Assembly (NCBI GenBank): GCA_021816765.1
Contig: JAKAXB010000004.1
Span: forward strand, 124,001 to 188,000
Origin: Natronospirales bacterium
GTDB taxonomy: Bacteria > Pseudomonadota > Gammaproteobacteria > Natronospirales > REEB76
Direction: 5' to 3'
DNA: 64,000 nucleotides
The position numbers and the translations under genes were made by a program. A model generated the notes under the pieces. That model made no database searches. It saw only the letters and a program-made list of their open reading frames with translations, and was not told where the DNA came from. Shown one piece after another: positions 26,078 through 35,193 of this stretch (the first letter of the stretch is position 1; the number at the start of each line of letters is the position of its first letter).

Positions 26078-27354
26078 TGCGGGTCTGGCTCGTAACCGTA
26101 GGTGAGCCGCTGTCCAGCGACGCAGAGGGAGTCCGCTTGCATCGTGCAGGCATTCTGGCCAATTTGCTGGCTCAGCGCGGACACGATGTGGTATGGTGGA
26201 CTTCCACATTTGACCATACGCATAAACGTCATCGTGCTGATGCCGATGTGCGTGAGGTGCTTGATACAGGCGTGGATATCCGCATGCTTCATGGCTGCGG
26301 TTATCGGCGAAACGTATCTTTGCGCCGTGTCCTGGATCATATATTGGTGGCAAAGCACTTCGTGCGCGCCGTGAAATCCGAACCCAAGCCGGACGTCATA
26401 CTTTGCTCTCTGCCTACGCTTGAGCTATCCGTGGCTACTGTGCGTTATGCGAAGGCGGCGGGAGTACCAGCAGTAATAGATGTTCGGGATTTGTGGCCGG
26501 ATTTGTTTGAGGAAGTTGTGCCTATCTGGGCGCGGAGAGCGCTGCGCCCGTTGCTCTTTCCCATGCGGCGACAGGCGCGACTGGCGTGTCAGGGGGCAAC
26601 GGCGATTACCGGGAATGCTCCGGACATGGTTGCTTGGGGGCTAAGAATGGCAAACAGAACAGCGGGATTTTTTGATCGTGAGTTCCCGTTTGGGTATGTG
26701 AACAAGCCGCTGAGTGAGGAACAAAGAAATAAGGCCCTTACTTTCTGGACAGAACATGGAATTATCCCGGAAAAAGATCAATTTACGGTCTGCTATTTTG
26801 GGGTGTTAGGCCGGCATCATGAATTCGAGACAGTGATCGAGGCGGCCAGAATATTGGAGAATGCCAGAAAGCCCTTTCGTTTTGTGCTGTGCGGTATCGG
26901 GGAACGGTTGGAATATATTAAGACTCAAGTGACACAGTTACAGTCTGTATATTTGCCTGGATGGGTTGGTGCGCTGGAGATCAGAACTCTTATGGAAATG
27001 TCCCAGGTTGGGCTTGCACCCTTCAAGAGTAACGTGGGCTACACTGGCAATATGCCGAATAAGCCGATAGAGTATCTCTCCGGCGGCTTACCAATTGTCT
27101 CTACGCTCCAGGGTTACCTCCGCACGTTCTTGGAGATGTACGATTGCGGCATTACCTGTGCCAACGGTGATGCAGCGGGGCTGGCACAAACGTTGGCAGC
27201 GCTTGCTGATGATAGTGCTCGTCTTAAAACGATGTCAGATAATGCGAGGAAGGTGTTCGCTGAACGCTTCGAAGCAGAAAAAGTATATGGCGACATGATT
27301 AGTTATTTGACGGACGTGGCTTCCAATTTTGGAAAAGAGGTGGCTGAGAGATGA
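26077..27354 (+). CDS. Family 4 glycosyltransferase (WcaI/WbuB-like)
   Basis: 425 residues with a GT-B fold. The N-terminal domain begins MRVWLVTVGEPLSSDAEG and has the RDLWPDLFEEVVP motif typical of WcaI/WbuB-type GT4 enzymes. The C-terminal UDP-sugar domain includes FTVCYFGVLGRHHEFETVIE and GLAPFKSNVGYTGNMPNKPI followed by EYLSGGLPIV. It shares one base with asnB and four with the next methyltransferase, so the genes are co-translated. Donor and acceptor cannot be read. Confidence 0.85.
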   Translation: MRVWLVTVGEPLSSDAEGVRLHRAGILANLLAQRGHDVVWWTSTFDHTHKRHRADADVREVLDTGVDIRMLHGCGYRRNVSLRRVLDHILVAKHFVRAVKSEPKPDVILCSLPTLELSVATVRYAKAAGVPAVIDVRDLWPDLFEEVVPIWARRALRPLLFPMRRQARLACQGATAITGNAPDMVAWGLRMANRTAGFFDREFPFGYVNKPLSEEQRNKALTFWTEHGIIPEKDQFTVCYFGVLGRHHEFETVIEAARILENARKPFRFVLCGIGERLEYIKTQVTQLQSVYLPGWVGALEIRTLMEMSQVGLAPFKSNVGYTGNMPNKPIEYLSGGLPIVSTLQGYLRTFLEMYDCGITCANGDAAGLAQTLAALADDSARLKTMSDNARKVFAERFEAEKVYGDMISYLTDVASNFGKEVAER

Positions 27355-28214
27355 CCAATTCCCCCATTGCGAAACAACAGTTGTTGCAAGCGCTAGAGCT
27401 TTTAAGCCAAATATCAAATGATGATTGGCTGGCAGGTTTGGGAGGAAGGAAGCTCGCGGAGCTTGAGTTTCATAATCGCGATAGAGATAAAGAGTTTACC
27501 GCTAAACTACCTCATGATACTTATGAACAGCTTCACGGAAACAAAAAATTCTATAACACTGTTCAATTATCATCCGCATATGTAGATACTTGGATAAGGC
27601 AACATAGCAAAGGTAGAATTTTTCTAGATTATGCTTGTGGAAATGGGTTCAATGCTGTCAAGGCAGCTAAAGCGGGTGCGGATCTTGCAATAGGCTTGGA
27701 TATCAGTGATATCTCAATAAAAAATGCACAGCAGTGTGCAAAAGAGAAGGGGATATCTGAAAATACTTATTTCATTCAAGGGGACTGCGAAAATACGAGA
27801 TTACCAAATGAGTGTATAGACGTTTGTATCTGTTCAGGTATGTTGCATCATCTCGATTTAAGTTTTGCCTTTCCTGAACTGCGAAGAATTTTAAAACCAG
27901 GGGGAGTTATTTTAGCGGTGGAAGCGTTGGACTATAACCCTTTGATTAAACTATATCGGACTTTAACGCCGCAGATGCGAACAGAATGGGAAAAAGCTCA
28001 TATCCTGTCTTATAAAGATATCATTTTTGCTAAACGATTTTTTGCTGTGAAAGAAATAAAACATTGGCATTTATTCAGTGTCGCTGGGGTTTACATGCCG
28101 TTCGCTTTGCCGTTATTTAATGTGATAGATAATGTAGTATTAAGACTCCCGTTGGTTAAAATGATGTCGTGGATGTTTACTTTTGAATTGCATAAATCTT
28201 CCGATACAAGATAA
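27351..28214 (+). CDS. Class I SAM-dependent methyltransferase, AT-rich
   Basis: 287 residues. RIFLDYACGNGFNAVKAAKA is motif I, GLDISDISIKNAQQCAKEKG motif II, and CICSGMLHHLDLSFAFPELR with LKPGGVILAVEAL the later motifs. Base composition is the most AT-rich of the window (19 of 60 G+C at 27541-27600), a sign of separate origin. The C-terminal 100 residues are hydrophobic in part (VAGVYMPFALPLFNVIDNVV) and may bind the membrane or a lipid-linked acceptor. Substrate unknown. Confidence 0.8.
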   Translation: MTNSPIAKQQLLQALELLSQISNDDWLAGLGGRKLAELEFHNRDRDKEFTAKLPHDTYEQLHGNKKFYNTVQLSSAYVDTWIRQHSKGRIFLDYACGNGFNAVKAAKAGADLAIGLDISDISIKNAQQCAKEKGISENTYFIQGDCENTRLPNECIDVCICSGMLHHLDLSFAFPELRRILKPGGVILAVEALDYNPLIKLYRTLTPQMRTEWEKAHILSYKDIIFAKRFFAVKEIKHWHLFSVAGVYMPFALPLFNVIDNVVLRLPLVKMMSWMFTFELHKSSDTR

Positions 28215-28329
28215 TTGTTTATTTTCTTGTATTGATTCCGTCAAAAAGGTCGGACCGTGTTCACAAGGTAATTTATCTGGCCGCAAAACGTAGTGACTGA
28301 TTGGCGGAGGTCAAGGAGAAAAGAGCAAC

Positions 28330-29454
28330 ATGAATCTGAGCCGTTCTATCCCATTTTTTAACTACCCTGCCTTGTTCGCCGAGAAGGAAAGAGAGCTTAC
28401 GGAGGTTGTCCTAGGGATATGTCGTCGCGGTGCGTACATCCTCCAAAAGGACTTGGCGGAGTTCGAGAAACACTTGGCGGAGCTCATGGGGGTGAAGCAC
28501 GCTTTCGGCGTGGCCAATGGTACGGATGCGATCTGGCTGGGTCTGATGGCCGTGGGAGTGGGGCCTGGAGACGAAGTAATTCTACCTTCCCATACCTACA
28601 TCGCCACCGCCGCCGCTGTGCATTTTGTGGGCGCAACACCGGTGCTGGCGGACATCGGGTCTGACCACATGCTCGATGCAGCTTCGGCGGAGGAGTTCAT
28701 TACGCCTCGCACGAAGGCCATTATGCCGGTACAGGTCAATGGACGAACCTGCGACATGGATGCTCTTCAAGCCATCGCAGACCGGCACGAGGTGATGATT
28801 GTGGAGGACGCCGCCCAGGGGCTGGGATCCAGGTTCAAGGACAAATCGGCCGGCACCTTTGGCAACTTCGGCACCATCAGCTTCTATCCAGCCAAGCTGC
28901 TCGGCTGTTTCGGGGACGGTGGGGCGGTGGTGACTAACGATGACGCCGTGGCCGAGAAGCTCGTTTTGTTGCGCGACCATGGGCGTAACGACAAGGGCAG
29001 AGTGGTCGTTTGGGGCTTCAATTCGCGCTTGGACAACCTCCAAGCCGCTGTCCTGGATTTCAAACTCAAAACTTTCCATAAGGATATCACCCGCCGCCGG
29101 GCCATTGCTGAATGTTACCAGGCGCGTTTGGGTGCCATGAGGGAGTTGATTCTGCCACCCGCGCCGGATGCCGATCCGCGGCATTTCGACGTGTACCAGA
29201 ACTACGAACTGGAGGCCGAGCGCCGGGACGAGCTTCGCGCTTATCTGGAAAAGCACGGAGTCCGCACCATCATCCAGTGGGCCGGCACGCCGGTGCACCA
29301 GTTCCATGAACTGGGTTTCAAGAATGTAAAGTTGCCCAATACCGATCGTTTTTTTACCCGCTGCCTTATGTTGCCTATGAATACCTCACTGAGCGATGAT
29401 GATATAGATTACATCTGCGACCAGATTTGCGCGTTTTATGGTTACTCGGTGTGA
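28330..29454 (+). CDS. DegT/DnrJ/EryC1/StrS family sugar aminotransferase
   Basis: 374 residues. GVANGTDAIWLGLMAVGVGP and VILPSHTYIATAAAVHFVGA are the PLP-pocket segments. EDAAQGLGSRFKDKSAGTFG and then SFYPAKLLGCFGDGGAV give the Schiff-base lysine (Lys in PAKLLG). NSRLDNLQAAVL completes the family signature. These enzymes aminate 3- or 4-keto nucleotide sugars using glutamate. The two genes after it encode a thiamine-diphosphate E1 enzyme, an unusual pairing. The nearest 4-ketosugar source is the 4,6-dehydratase-like gene at 32407. Confidence 0.9.
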   Translation: MNLSRSIPFFNYPALFAEKERELTEVVLGICRRGAYILQKDLAEFEKHLAELMGVKHAFGVANGTDAIWLGLMAVGVGPGDEVILPSHTYIATAAAVHFVGATPVLADIGSDHMLDAASAEEFITPRTKAIMPVQVNGRTCDMDALQAIADRHEVMIVEDAAQGLGSRFKDKSAGTFGNFGTISFYPAKLLGCFGDGGAVVTNDDAVAEKLVLLRDHGRNDKGRVVVWGFNSRLDNLQAAVLDFKLKTFHKDITRRRAIAECYQARLGAMRELILPPAPDADPRHFDVYQNYELEAERRDELRAYLEKHGVRTIIQWAGTPVHQFHELGFKNVKLPNTDRFFTRCLMLPMNTSLSDDDIDYICDQICAFYGYSV

Positions 29455-29456
29455 CA

Positions 29457-30503
29457 ATGGACATGGACAGTTTCGAACTCGGCGATCTAGCTAATCCACG
29501 CTGTTATACTGAACCACTCGACATCGGTGGCTGCGATCCGGTATTGCTAAGGGCGCAATTGCGCATGATGCTTTTGATCCGCCGGGTGGAAGAGAAGATC
29601 GGCGATATGTTGGCCGCGCAGAAAATTCCAACGCCTTGCCACTTGGGTATTGGCCAGGAGGCTATCGCGGTAGGGGTTTCCGAGTACCTCCGACCGACAG
29701 ACCGTGTGTTTGGTGCGCACCGCTCCCACGCGCATTTCCTCGCCCTTGGGGGCGAGGTGACAGCTCTCATGGCAGAGATACTGGGCCGAGATGCCGGTTG
29801 TTCCCGCGGCATGGGCGGTTCCATGCATCTTTGGGGAGGTAGCGTGGGGTTCTTCGGCTCCGTGCCCATTGTGGCCGGCACGGTACCCCTAGCCGTAGGG
29901 GCGGCGCTGGCGGCCAAGAAAGATGGTGAGAGTGCCGTGGCGGTGGTGTATTTAGGCGATGGTGCGGCCGAGGAGGGGAGCATCCACGAATCCCTTAACC
30001 TGGCGGCGGTCTGGAAACTGCCGGTGTTATTCGTGTGCGAAAACAATCTCTTTTCCAGTCATATGCACATTTCCCTGCGTCAGCCGTCCAACCGCGTAGC
30101 ACGTTACGCCGAGGCCCATTGCATTCAGGCCGCTACTGTGGATGGCAATGATTTGGTGGTGGTGTCGCGCACTTCGGACGATATGGTGGCGGCCATGCGG
30201 GACGGAGGAGGGCCAAGGTTTCTGGAGGTGGTAACCTACCGCTGGCGCGGCCATGTGGGATACCGCGAGGACAACGACGTGGGGGTCAATCGCAGCACTG
30301 ACTTGACTCTTTGGAAGAGGCGCGATCCTATCAGGCGTTTGGTCGACGCGCTGACTATGGCCGGGGGATGGGATAATCACGCGTTTCATGCAATGGATGA
30401 AGCGGTGAAAACGGAGGTAGAAAAGGCTTGGCAGCAAGCTGAAACGGCCCCCTATCCACCCGCGTCGGCATTGTTGGATCGGGTTTATGCAGAGCGGCAT
30501 TGA
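29457..30503 (+). CDS. Thiamine-diphosphate-dependent dehydrogenase E1, alpha subunit-like
   Basis: 348 residues from ATG 29457, 2 bp after the aminotransferase stop. GIGQEAIAVGVSEYL, HRSHAHFLALGG, GRDAGCSRGMGGSMH and VYLGDGAAEEGSIHESLNLA (the GDG...N Mg-ThDP motif) are classical E1-alpha blocks of the pyruvate/acetoin/branched-chain dehydrogenases. The C-terminal phosphorylation-loop-like region has YRWRGHVGYREDNDVG. No E2 lipoyl or E3 gene is nearby, so it may do ThDP carbon-carbon chemistry on a sugar or ketoacid without a multienzyme complex. Confidence 0.85.
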   Translation: MDMDSFELGDLANPRCYTEPLDIGGCDPVLLRAQLRMMLLIRRVEEKIGDMLAAQKIPTPCHLGIGQEAIAVGVSEYLRPTDRVFGAHRSHAHFLALGGEVTALMAEILGRDAGCSRGMGGSMHLWGGSVGFFGSVPIVAGTVPLAVGAALAAKKDGESAVAVVYLGDGAAEEGSIHESLNLAAVWKLPVLFVCENNLFSSHMHISLRQPSNRVARYAEAHCIQAATVDGNDLVVVSRTSDDMVAAMRDGGGPRFLEVVTYRWRGHVGYREDNDVGVNRSTDLTLWKRRDPIRRLVDALTMAGGWDNHAFHAMDEAVKTEVEKAWQQAETAPYPPASALLDRVYAERH

Positions 30504-30504
30504 C

Positions 30505-31515
30505 ATGGCACGTGTCAATTACGGTTCTGCTATCCGCGAGGCTTTCGTTTACCTGCTCGATCGCTATCCCAAGGTGTTTGTGATCGGTCAAGGCCTGTGG
30601 GCTAAGTGGTACGTGGGCAACTCTATGACCGATCTGGACAAGTTTTACGGGACCGAACGGATCATGGATTCGCCGGTATCGGAGCTGGCCTGTACCGGGG
30701 CGGCGGTAGGTGCGTCATTGTGCGGTTACCGGCCCATCGTGGTGCATCCTCGCATGGATTTTATGCTTTACGCTATGGATGCCATTGTGAATCAGGCGGC
30801 CAAGTGGTCCCACATGGTAGGTGGTCAGGCCCACCCCGCGGTAACCATCCGCGGCATCATCAACCGCGGCGGTGAGCAGGGGGCACAGCATTCCCAAGCC
30901 TTGCACGCTTGGTTCGCTCACATACCTGGGCTTCGAGTGGTGATGCCTGCCACTCCTCAGGATGCCCGTGATCTTTTGATCGCCAGCGTGCTGTGCGACG
31001 ACCCGGTGCTCTATCTCGATGACCGCTGGTTGTATGAATTGGAAGAAGATCTACCGCCGGTGGTGGAGTGCCCGCTAGAGCAGGAAGGCTCGCGGGTGGT
31101 TAGTAGGGGTGATGATGTGACCTTGGTGGGAGCAGGTTACTCGGCGTGGCTGTGCAGGGAGGCGGCTGCCGCACTCCAACAACGAAGCATCTCTGCGGAA
31201 GTAATAGATTTGCGCGTGCTCAATCCCTTGGACGTTTCTACTGTAATCCAATCTGTAGAGAAGACGGGTCGGTTGTGTGTAGTGGATGGTAGCTGGAGCA
31301 GCTGTGGTTTGGCGGGTGAGGTTATTGCAAGGGTATCTGAAACATTATCGCCCCGTAAGCTTTTGGGGGCGCCGGTACGCATCACTCTCCCCGATGCTCC
31401 GGCCCCGACCAGCGGTTTTCTGGAGAAATTGTATTATCCGACATTGGATACGATTATGGAGACTGTTGCGCGTCTTGTGATTAGGGAGGGAGTACATGCT
31501 AAAGCGGTTGATTGA
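30505..31515 (+). CDS. Thiamine-diphosphate-dependent dehydrogenase E1, beta subunit-like
   Basis: 336 residues from ATG 30505, one base after the alpha gene. ARVNYGSAIREAFVYLLDRY opens the pyrimidine-binding domain. PVSELACTGAAVGASLCGYR with the conserved Glu for ThDP activation, and the QAAKWSHMVGGQAHPAVTIR block, follow. The C-terminal transketolase-like domain reads VTLVGAGYSAWLCREAAAAL and VIDLRVLNPLDVSTVIQSVE. It forms the heterotetramer with the alpha subunit. The next gene, a sugar transferase, overlaps its end by 20 bp, tying the pair to glycan assembly. Confidence 0.85.
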   Translation: MARVNYGSAIREAFVYLLDRYPKVFVIGQGLWAKWYVGNSMTDLDKFYGTERIMDSPVSELACTGAAVGASLCGYRPIVVHPRMDFMLYAMDAIVNQAAKWSHMVGGQAHPAVTIRGIINRGGEQGAQHSQALHAWFAHIPGLRVVMPATPQDARDLLIASVLCDDPVLYLDDRWLYELEEDLPPVVECPLEQEGSRVVSRGDDVTLVGAGYSAWLCREAAAALQQRSISAEVIDLRVLNPLDVSTVIQSVEKTGRLCVVDGSWSSCGLAGEVIARVSETLSPRKLLGAPVRITLPDAPAPTSGFLEKLYYPTLDTIMETVARLVIREGVHAKAVD

Positions 31516-32230
31516 TATTGTCGCGTCGGCGGTGGGATTGCTGTTTGCTTTGCCCGTCTTGTTGCCGATCATGTTTTTGGTATGGCGCCAGGATCGTCAC
31601 TCGCCTTTTTACATTGCGCCGAGGGTAGGCAGGGGTGGGGGCATATTCCGCATGGTCAAGCTACGCTCAATGGCGGTGAATGCAGACTGCTCGGGAGTGG
31701 ATTCTACTTCCGGCAATGATCCACGTATTATTCCCATGGGCTACTTCATCCGCCGTTATAAACTGGACGAGTTAACCCAACTGTGGAACGTGCTCAAGGG
31801 TGACATGAGCCTTGTTGGCCCGCGCCCTAACGTCAAGCGGGAGACTGACCTCTATACGGCTAAAGAACAGCGGCTACTCTCGGTTAAGCCAGGCATCACC
31901 GATCTCGCTTCCATCGTATTTTCGGACGAGGGTGATATTCTCAAGGATGAATCTGACCCGGATATTGCCTACAACCAGCTTATTCGTCCCTGGAAAAGCC
32001 GACTCGGGCTCTTTTATATTGATCATGGTAGCCTTTGGCTGGATCTTCAAATTATTACATTAACAGCGCTGGCTGTCGTATCGCGCGAAAAGGCTTTACG
32101 AGGTGTGATGCAGATTCTTGCAGAACTGCATGCGGATGAAGCCTTGCAGCGGGTGGCAAGTCGCAGGGAGCCGCTTATCCCTGCTCCTCCGCCCGGTGCA
32201 ACCGGTATCGTCATGTCACGAGAGATCTGA
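31496..32230 (+). CDS. Initiating sugar-1-phosphate transferase (PglC-like, monotopic)
   Basis: 244 residues. One N-terminal hydrophobic re-entrant helix (ASAVGLLFALPVLLPIMFLV), then the bacterial sugar transferase domain: MVKLRSMAVN, YKLDELTQLWNVLKGDMSLV with the Asp-Glu catalytic dyad, GPRPN and KPGITDLASIVFSDE. It moves a sugar phosphate from a UDP-sugar to undecaprenyl phosphate, the first committed step of repeat-unit assembly. The short form, next to a 4,6-dehydratase and near an aminotransferase, suggests an amino-deoxysugar donor. Confidence 0.88.
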   Translation: MLKRLIDIVASAVGLLFALPVLLPIMFLVWRQDRHSPFYIAPRVGRGGGIFRMVKLRSMAVNADCSGVDSTSGNDPRIIPMGYFIRRYKLDELTQLWNVLKGDMSLVGPRPNVKRETDLYTAKEQRLLSVKPGITDLASIVFSDEGDILKDESDPDIAYNQLIRPWKSRLGLFYIDHGSLWLDLQIITLTALAVVSREKALRGVMQILAELHADEALQRVASRREPLIPAPPPGATGIVMSREI

Positions 32231-32406
32231 TTACCTCTTCCATGAGCGGAAGGCTGATGAGTCGGGGCTCTTCAAACGCCCCACACGGTTGCCTACCAGA
32301 GCTTTGGAAAGGTGAAGCCACAGAGTGCATACTCTGCTTTATGGGGTAGCATGGAATAAATACGATGGATCATAGCCTAAGGATTCCGGGGTGAAGGGAG
32401 GACAAG

Positions 32407-34302
32407 ATGAGAAAAAGAGACTTTTTGCCATACGCTACAAAGCGAATTCTCATATTTCTGCATGACTTGGCGTGGGTGCCTATCTGTATCTCCTTTAGTT
32501 ATTGGCTGCGCTTCAATTTTGCTGCGATCCCCGCATTAAGGAGTGCTGGTCTCGTTGAACTGATGTTGGTCGCCGTTGTTATAAATGGGCTGATGTTCTG
32601 GCTTTTTGGCTGTTACCGGGGCATCTGGCGATTTGCCTCGATTCCAGACTTGCTTCGTCTCATCAAGGCTGTCGCCGCCGGCGACATCGGGACAATACTT
32701 GTTTGTTTCATGATCGGCCGGTTGGAGGGTATCCCGCGCTCGGTACTGGTGCTGTATCCAATCCTGCTGGTGGGGGCGCTGGCAAGTGCGCGTATTGCCT
32801 ATCGCGTAGTGAGAGATCAGGGCCTGAAGTTCGATTTTGAACAGGGAACACGAGTGTTGCTGGTGGGGGCAGGCCACGCTGGGGAGATGCTGGTGCGCGA
32901 TATCGAGCATCATGGTCAGTTTTCCCCGGTGGCTTTTGTTGACGATGATCCTCAGAAACAAGGGCACGAGGTGCGCGGAATACGTGTGTGTGGCACGATC
33001 GAAGATCTTCCCCGATTGCTTGAGGAACTGGACATCCAGATGGTGTTGGCCACAATGCCGTCTGCGCCCCTCAACGTGCTGGAACGGATGGTCAGGGTGT
33101 GTGCCGAGCGGGGCATTAAATGCCGTACGCTGCCCTCCTTGTCTGAGCTCGCAGATGGTCGTATTGAAGTGGCGCGTCTGCGGACGGTCACGGTCGAGGA
33201 TCTTCTCGGGCGCGATCCGGTCGAGCTCGATCAACAATCAGTGGTTTCATTTCTCAGCGGTAAGCGCGTCCTGGTCACGGGTGGCGGTGGTTCCATCGGT
33301 TCGGAGCTGTGCCGCCAGATCAGCCGGCATAATCCCGACCTGCTGATAGTGCTGGATAGCTGTGAATACAACCTGTACCGCATAGACCAAGCGCTCAACA
33401 CGCACGGCAAACCGCTGGTGTTCAACAGCATGCTTGGCGATGTACGGGATGAGTACACAATCGAGTCTCTTTTTGCAAGAGTCAAGCCACACGTTGTGTT
33501 CCATGCGGCAGCCTACAAGCATGTTCCCATGGTGGAAGACAATGTGATCGAAGGTGTTCGGAATAATGTCTTTGGCACCCGCACCGTTGCGGATGCTGCC
33601 TTGCGCCATGGTGCAGAAAAATTTGTACTGATTTCTACGGACAAGACCGTCAATCCCACCAATATCATGGGGACTACCAAGCGGGTGGCGGAAATTTATT
33701 GCCAGGCACTTGGATACAGCAATGGGACGCAGTTTGTGACCACACGGTTCGGCAATGTGCTGGCATCGGCCGGCTCCGTAGTGCCGTTATTCGAACGTCA
33801 GATCGCAGCCGGCGGTCCGGTAACCGTGACTCATCCGGAGATTACGCGCTACTTCATGACCATCCCCGAAGCGGCCAGCCTTATCCTGCAGGCCGGCGCC
33901 ATCGGTAAGGGCGGAGAAATATTGGTGTTGGATATGGGTAAGCCGGTACTGATACGCGAACTTGCTGAAAAAATGATCATGTTGTCTGGTTTGCAGCCGA
34001 GCCGGGATATCCAAATTGCTTATACCGGTCTTCGTCCGGGTGAAAAAATGCATGAAGAGCTTTTCTATGAAAAAGAAGAGTTGCAGGGCACCACTCATCC
34101 CAAGCTGCTACTGGCGAATTCTATACCGGCGGAGCTTGCCACGGTACGTAAAGGCCTCGATATGCTTTCGAAAGCCGTGGAAAAATCCGATGTGGATGGG
34201 GTCAGAGCCCTGTTGAAGTCATTGGTCCCGGAATTCAATCCAACGTTTCTGCACGAGCAAGAGATGAAGAAAAGCGCATCGCTCAGGCTCGTGAAAACGT
34301 GA
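32407..34302 (+). CDS. UDP-sugar 4,6-dehydratase, membrane-anchored WbpM/CapD type
   Basis: 631 residues. Four N-terminal membrane helices (about 15-130), a first Rossmann domain (RVLLVGAGHAGEMLVRDIEH), then the catalytic SDR domain with VLVTGGGGSIGSELCRQI (about 287-304). The active site is SxxDKTVNPTNIMGTTKRVAE-like, with Met replacing the usual Tyr and the Lys kept, as in WbpM. Such proteins make UDP-4-keto-6-deoxy-GlcNAc, the precursor of bacillosamine, QuiNAc and FucNAc. With the DegT aminotransferase at 28330 this would suit a 4-amino-sugar. Confidence 0.92.
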   Translation: MRKRDFLPYATKRILIFLHDLAWVPICISFSYWLRFNFAAIPALRSAGLVELMLVAVVINGLMFWLFGCYRGIWRFASIPDLLRLIKAVAAGDIGTILVCFMIGRLEGIPRSVLVLYPILLVGALASARIAYRVVRDQGLKFDFEQGTRVLLVGAGHAGEMLVRDIEHHGQFSPVAFVDDDPQKQGHEVRGIRVCGTIEDLPRLLEELDIQMVLATMPSAPLNVLERMVRVCAERGIKCRTLPSLSELADGRIEVARLRTVTVEDLLGRDPVELDQQSVVSFLSGKRVLVTGGGGSIGSELCRQISRHNPDLLIVLDSCEYNLYRIDQALNTHGKPLVFNSMLGDVRDEYTIESLFARVKPHVVFHAAAYKHVPMVEDNVIEGVRNNVFGTRTVADAALRHGAEKFVLISTDKTVNPTNIMGTTKRVAEIYCQALGYSNGTQFVTTRFGNVLASAGSVVPLFERQIAAGGPVTVTHPEITRYFMTIPEAASLILQAGAIGKGGEILVLDMGKPVLIRELAEKMIMLSGLQPSRDIQIAYTGLRPGEKMHEELFYEKEELQGTTHPKLLLANSIPAELATVRKGLDMLSKAVEKSDVDGVRALLKSLVPEFNPTFLHEQEMKKSASLRLVKT

Positions 34303-34348
34303 GCCGCATCCCAAGACTGCACATCAAGATATTCAGTTGCTAGCTAAA

Positions 34349-34390
34349 CGAGTGCGACTCCGCCAGGATAGCGGAGGTGCTCGGGGTTTT
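34349..34390 (+). terminator. Hairpin before the first ligase gene, possible terminator
   Basis: CTCCGC and GCGGAG close a 7-base loop; the stem can be extended by CGAG/CTCG with small bulges, and GGGGTTTT follows. It lies 47 bp after the dehydratase stop, so it may end the Wzx/Wzy-type operon. The T tract is short, so confidence is moderate. Confidence 0.5.
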
Positions 34391-34398
34391 GACCGTGA

Positions 34399-35193
34399 AA
34401 GGAGCAGGCGTGTCCGCGGATAATTCTCCCGTTGCTTCGCCGGCATCCGGACTGTTGCGCTACGCGGTCATGGTGCTGGTATTGGCGTTCCCGTCCGTCT
34501 GCCTGCTGGTGAACCGGGGCGACAGTATCGGCCTCGGCCTGCTTGCCTTACTTGGATTCTGGGTGGGGTTCCGGGAGGGGTTTGCCCGCACCCTGAAGCG
34601 GGAAGATGGGTATGTGGCGCTGGCCTTTTTCGCCTTCTTTGTGGTGGCCGTGCTGTCTTACGAATTCGGCCAGGCGACCTATGACGGCTTCCGCTTCCTG
34701 GGCCGGGACCTGCGTTTTCTGCTCATCGTGCCGGTATTGGTACTGTTCCGCCGCTATCCGCCGCCGGCCAAAATCGTGTTCATCGGACTTGCCATCGGCG
34801 GGCTGCTGACAGGCGCTTATTCCCTGGTGGAATTCCTGCACGCGCCGGCCGCCTACCGTGCCCAGGCGGAGACGGATCTGCCGATCATGTTCGGTGATCT
34901 CACCGCAAGCATTGTGCTAATGCTGGCAGCGGCCTACGGGCTGGTGGTGTCAGCCCGGAAACTATGGCTGACGGCGGGGTATCTTTTCTGCCTGCTTTTG
35001 GGACTCACCGCCGTCATCCTGTCCGGCACCCGCGGGGCGTGGGTGGCGCTTCTGCTGTTGCTGCCGCTGCTGTTCGGGCTGCTCGGCCGGGTGACGCACA
35101 AGCGATATCTGGCGCTGATCGTGGTTTCCCTGTTGGTGCTGTTTGCAGGAGCGTTAGCGATTTCCAGAACGGATGTGCGCAGCCGCCTGAGCC
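34399..35193 (+). repeat. 795-bp direct repeat, copy A (5' part of ligase gene)
   Basis: Nearly identical to 55285-56079 (offset 20886). I count about 17 differences, only two of them in the last 290 bp. Similarity begins at the AAGGAG ribosome binding site and ends abruptly at the codons after CGCCTGAGC. It spans residues 1-261 of the ligase, the first membrane half. Confidence 0.92.
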
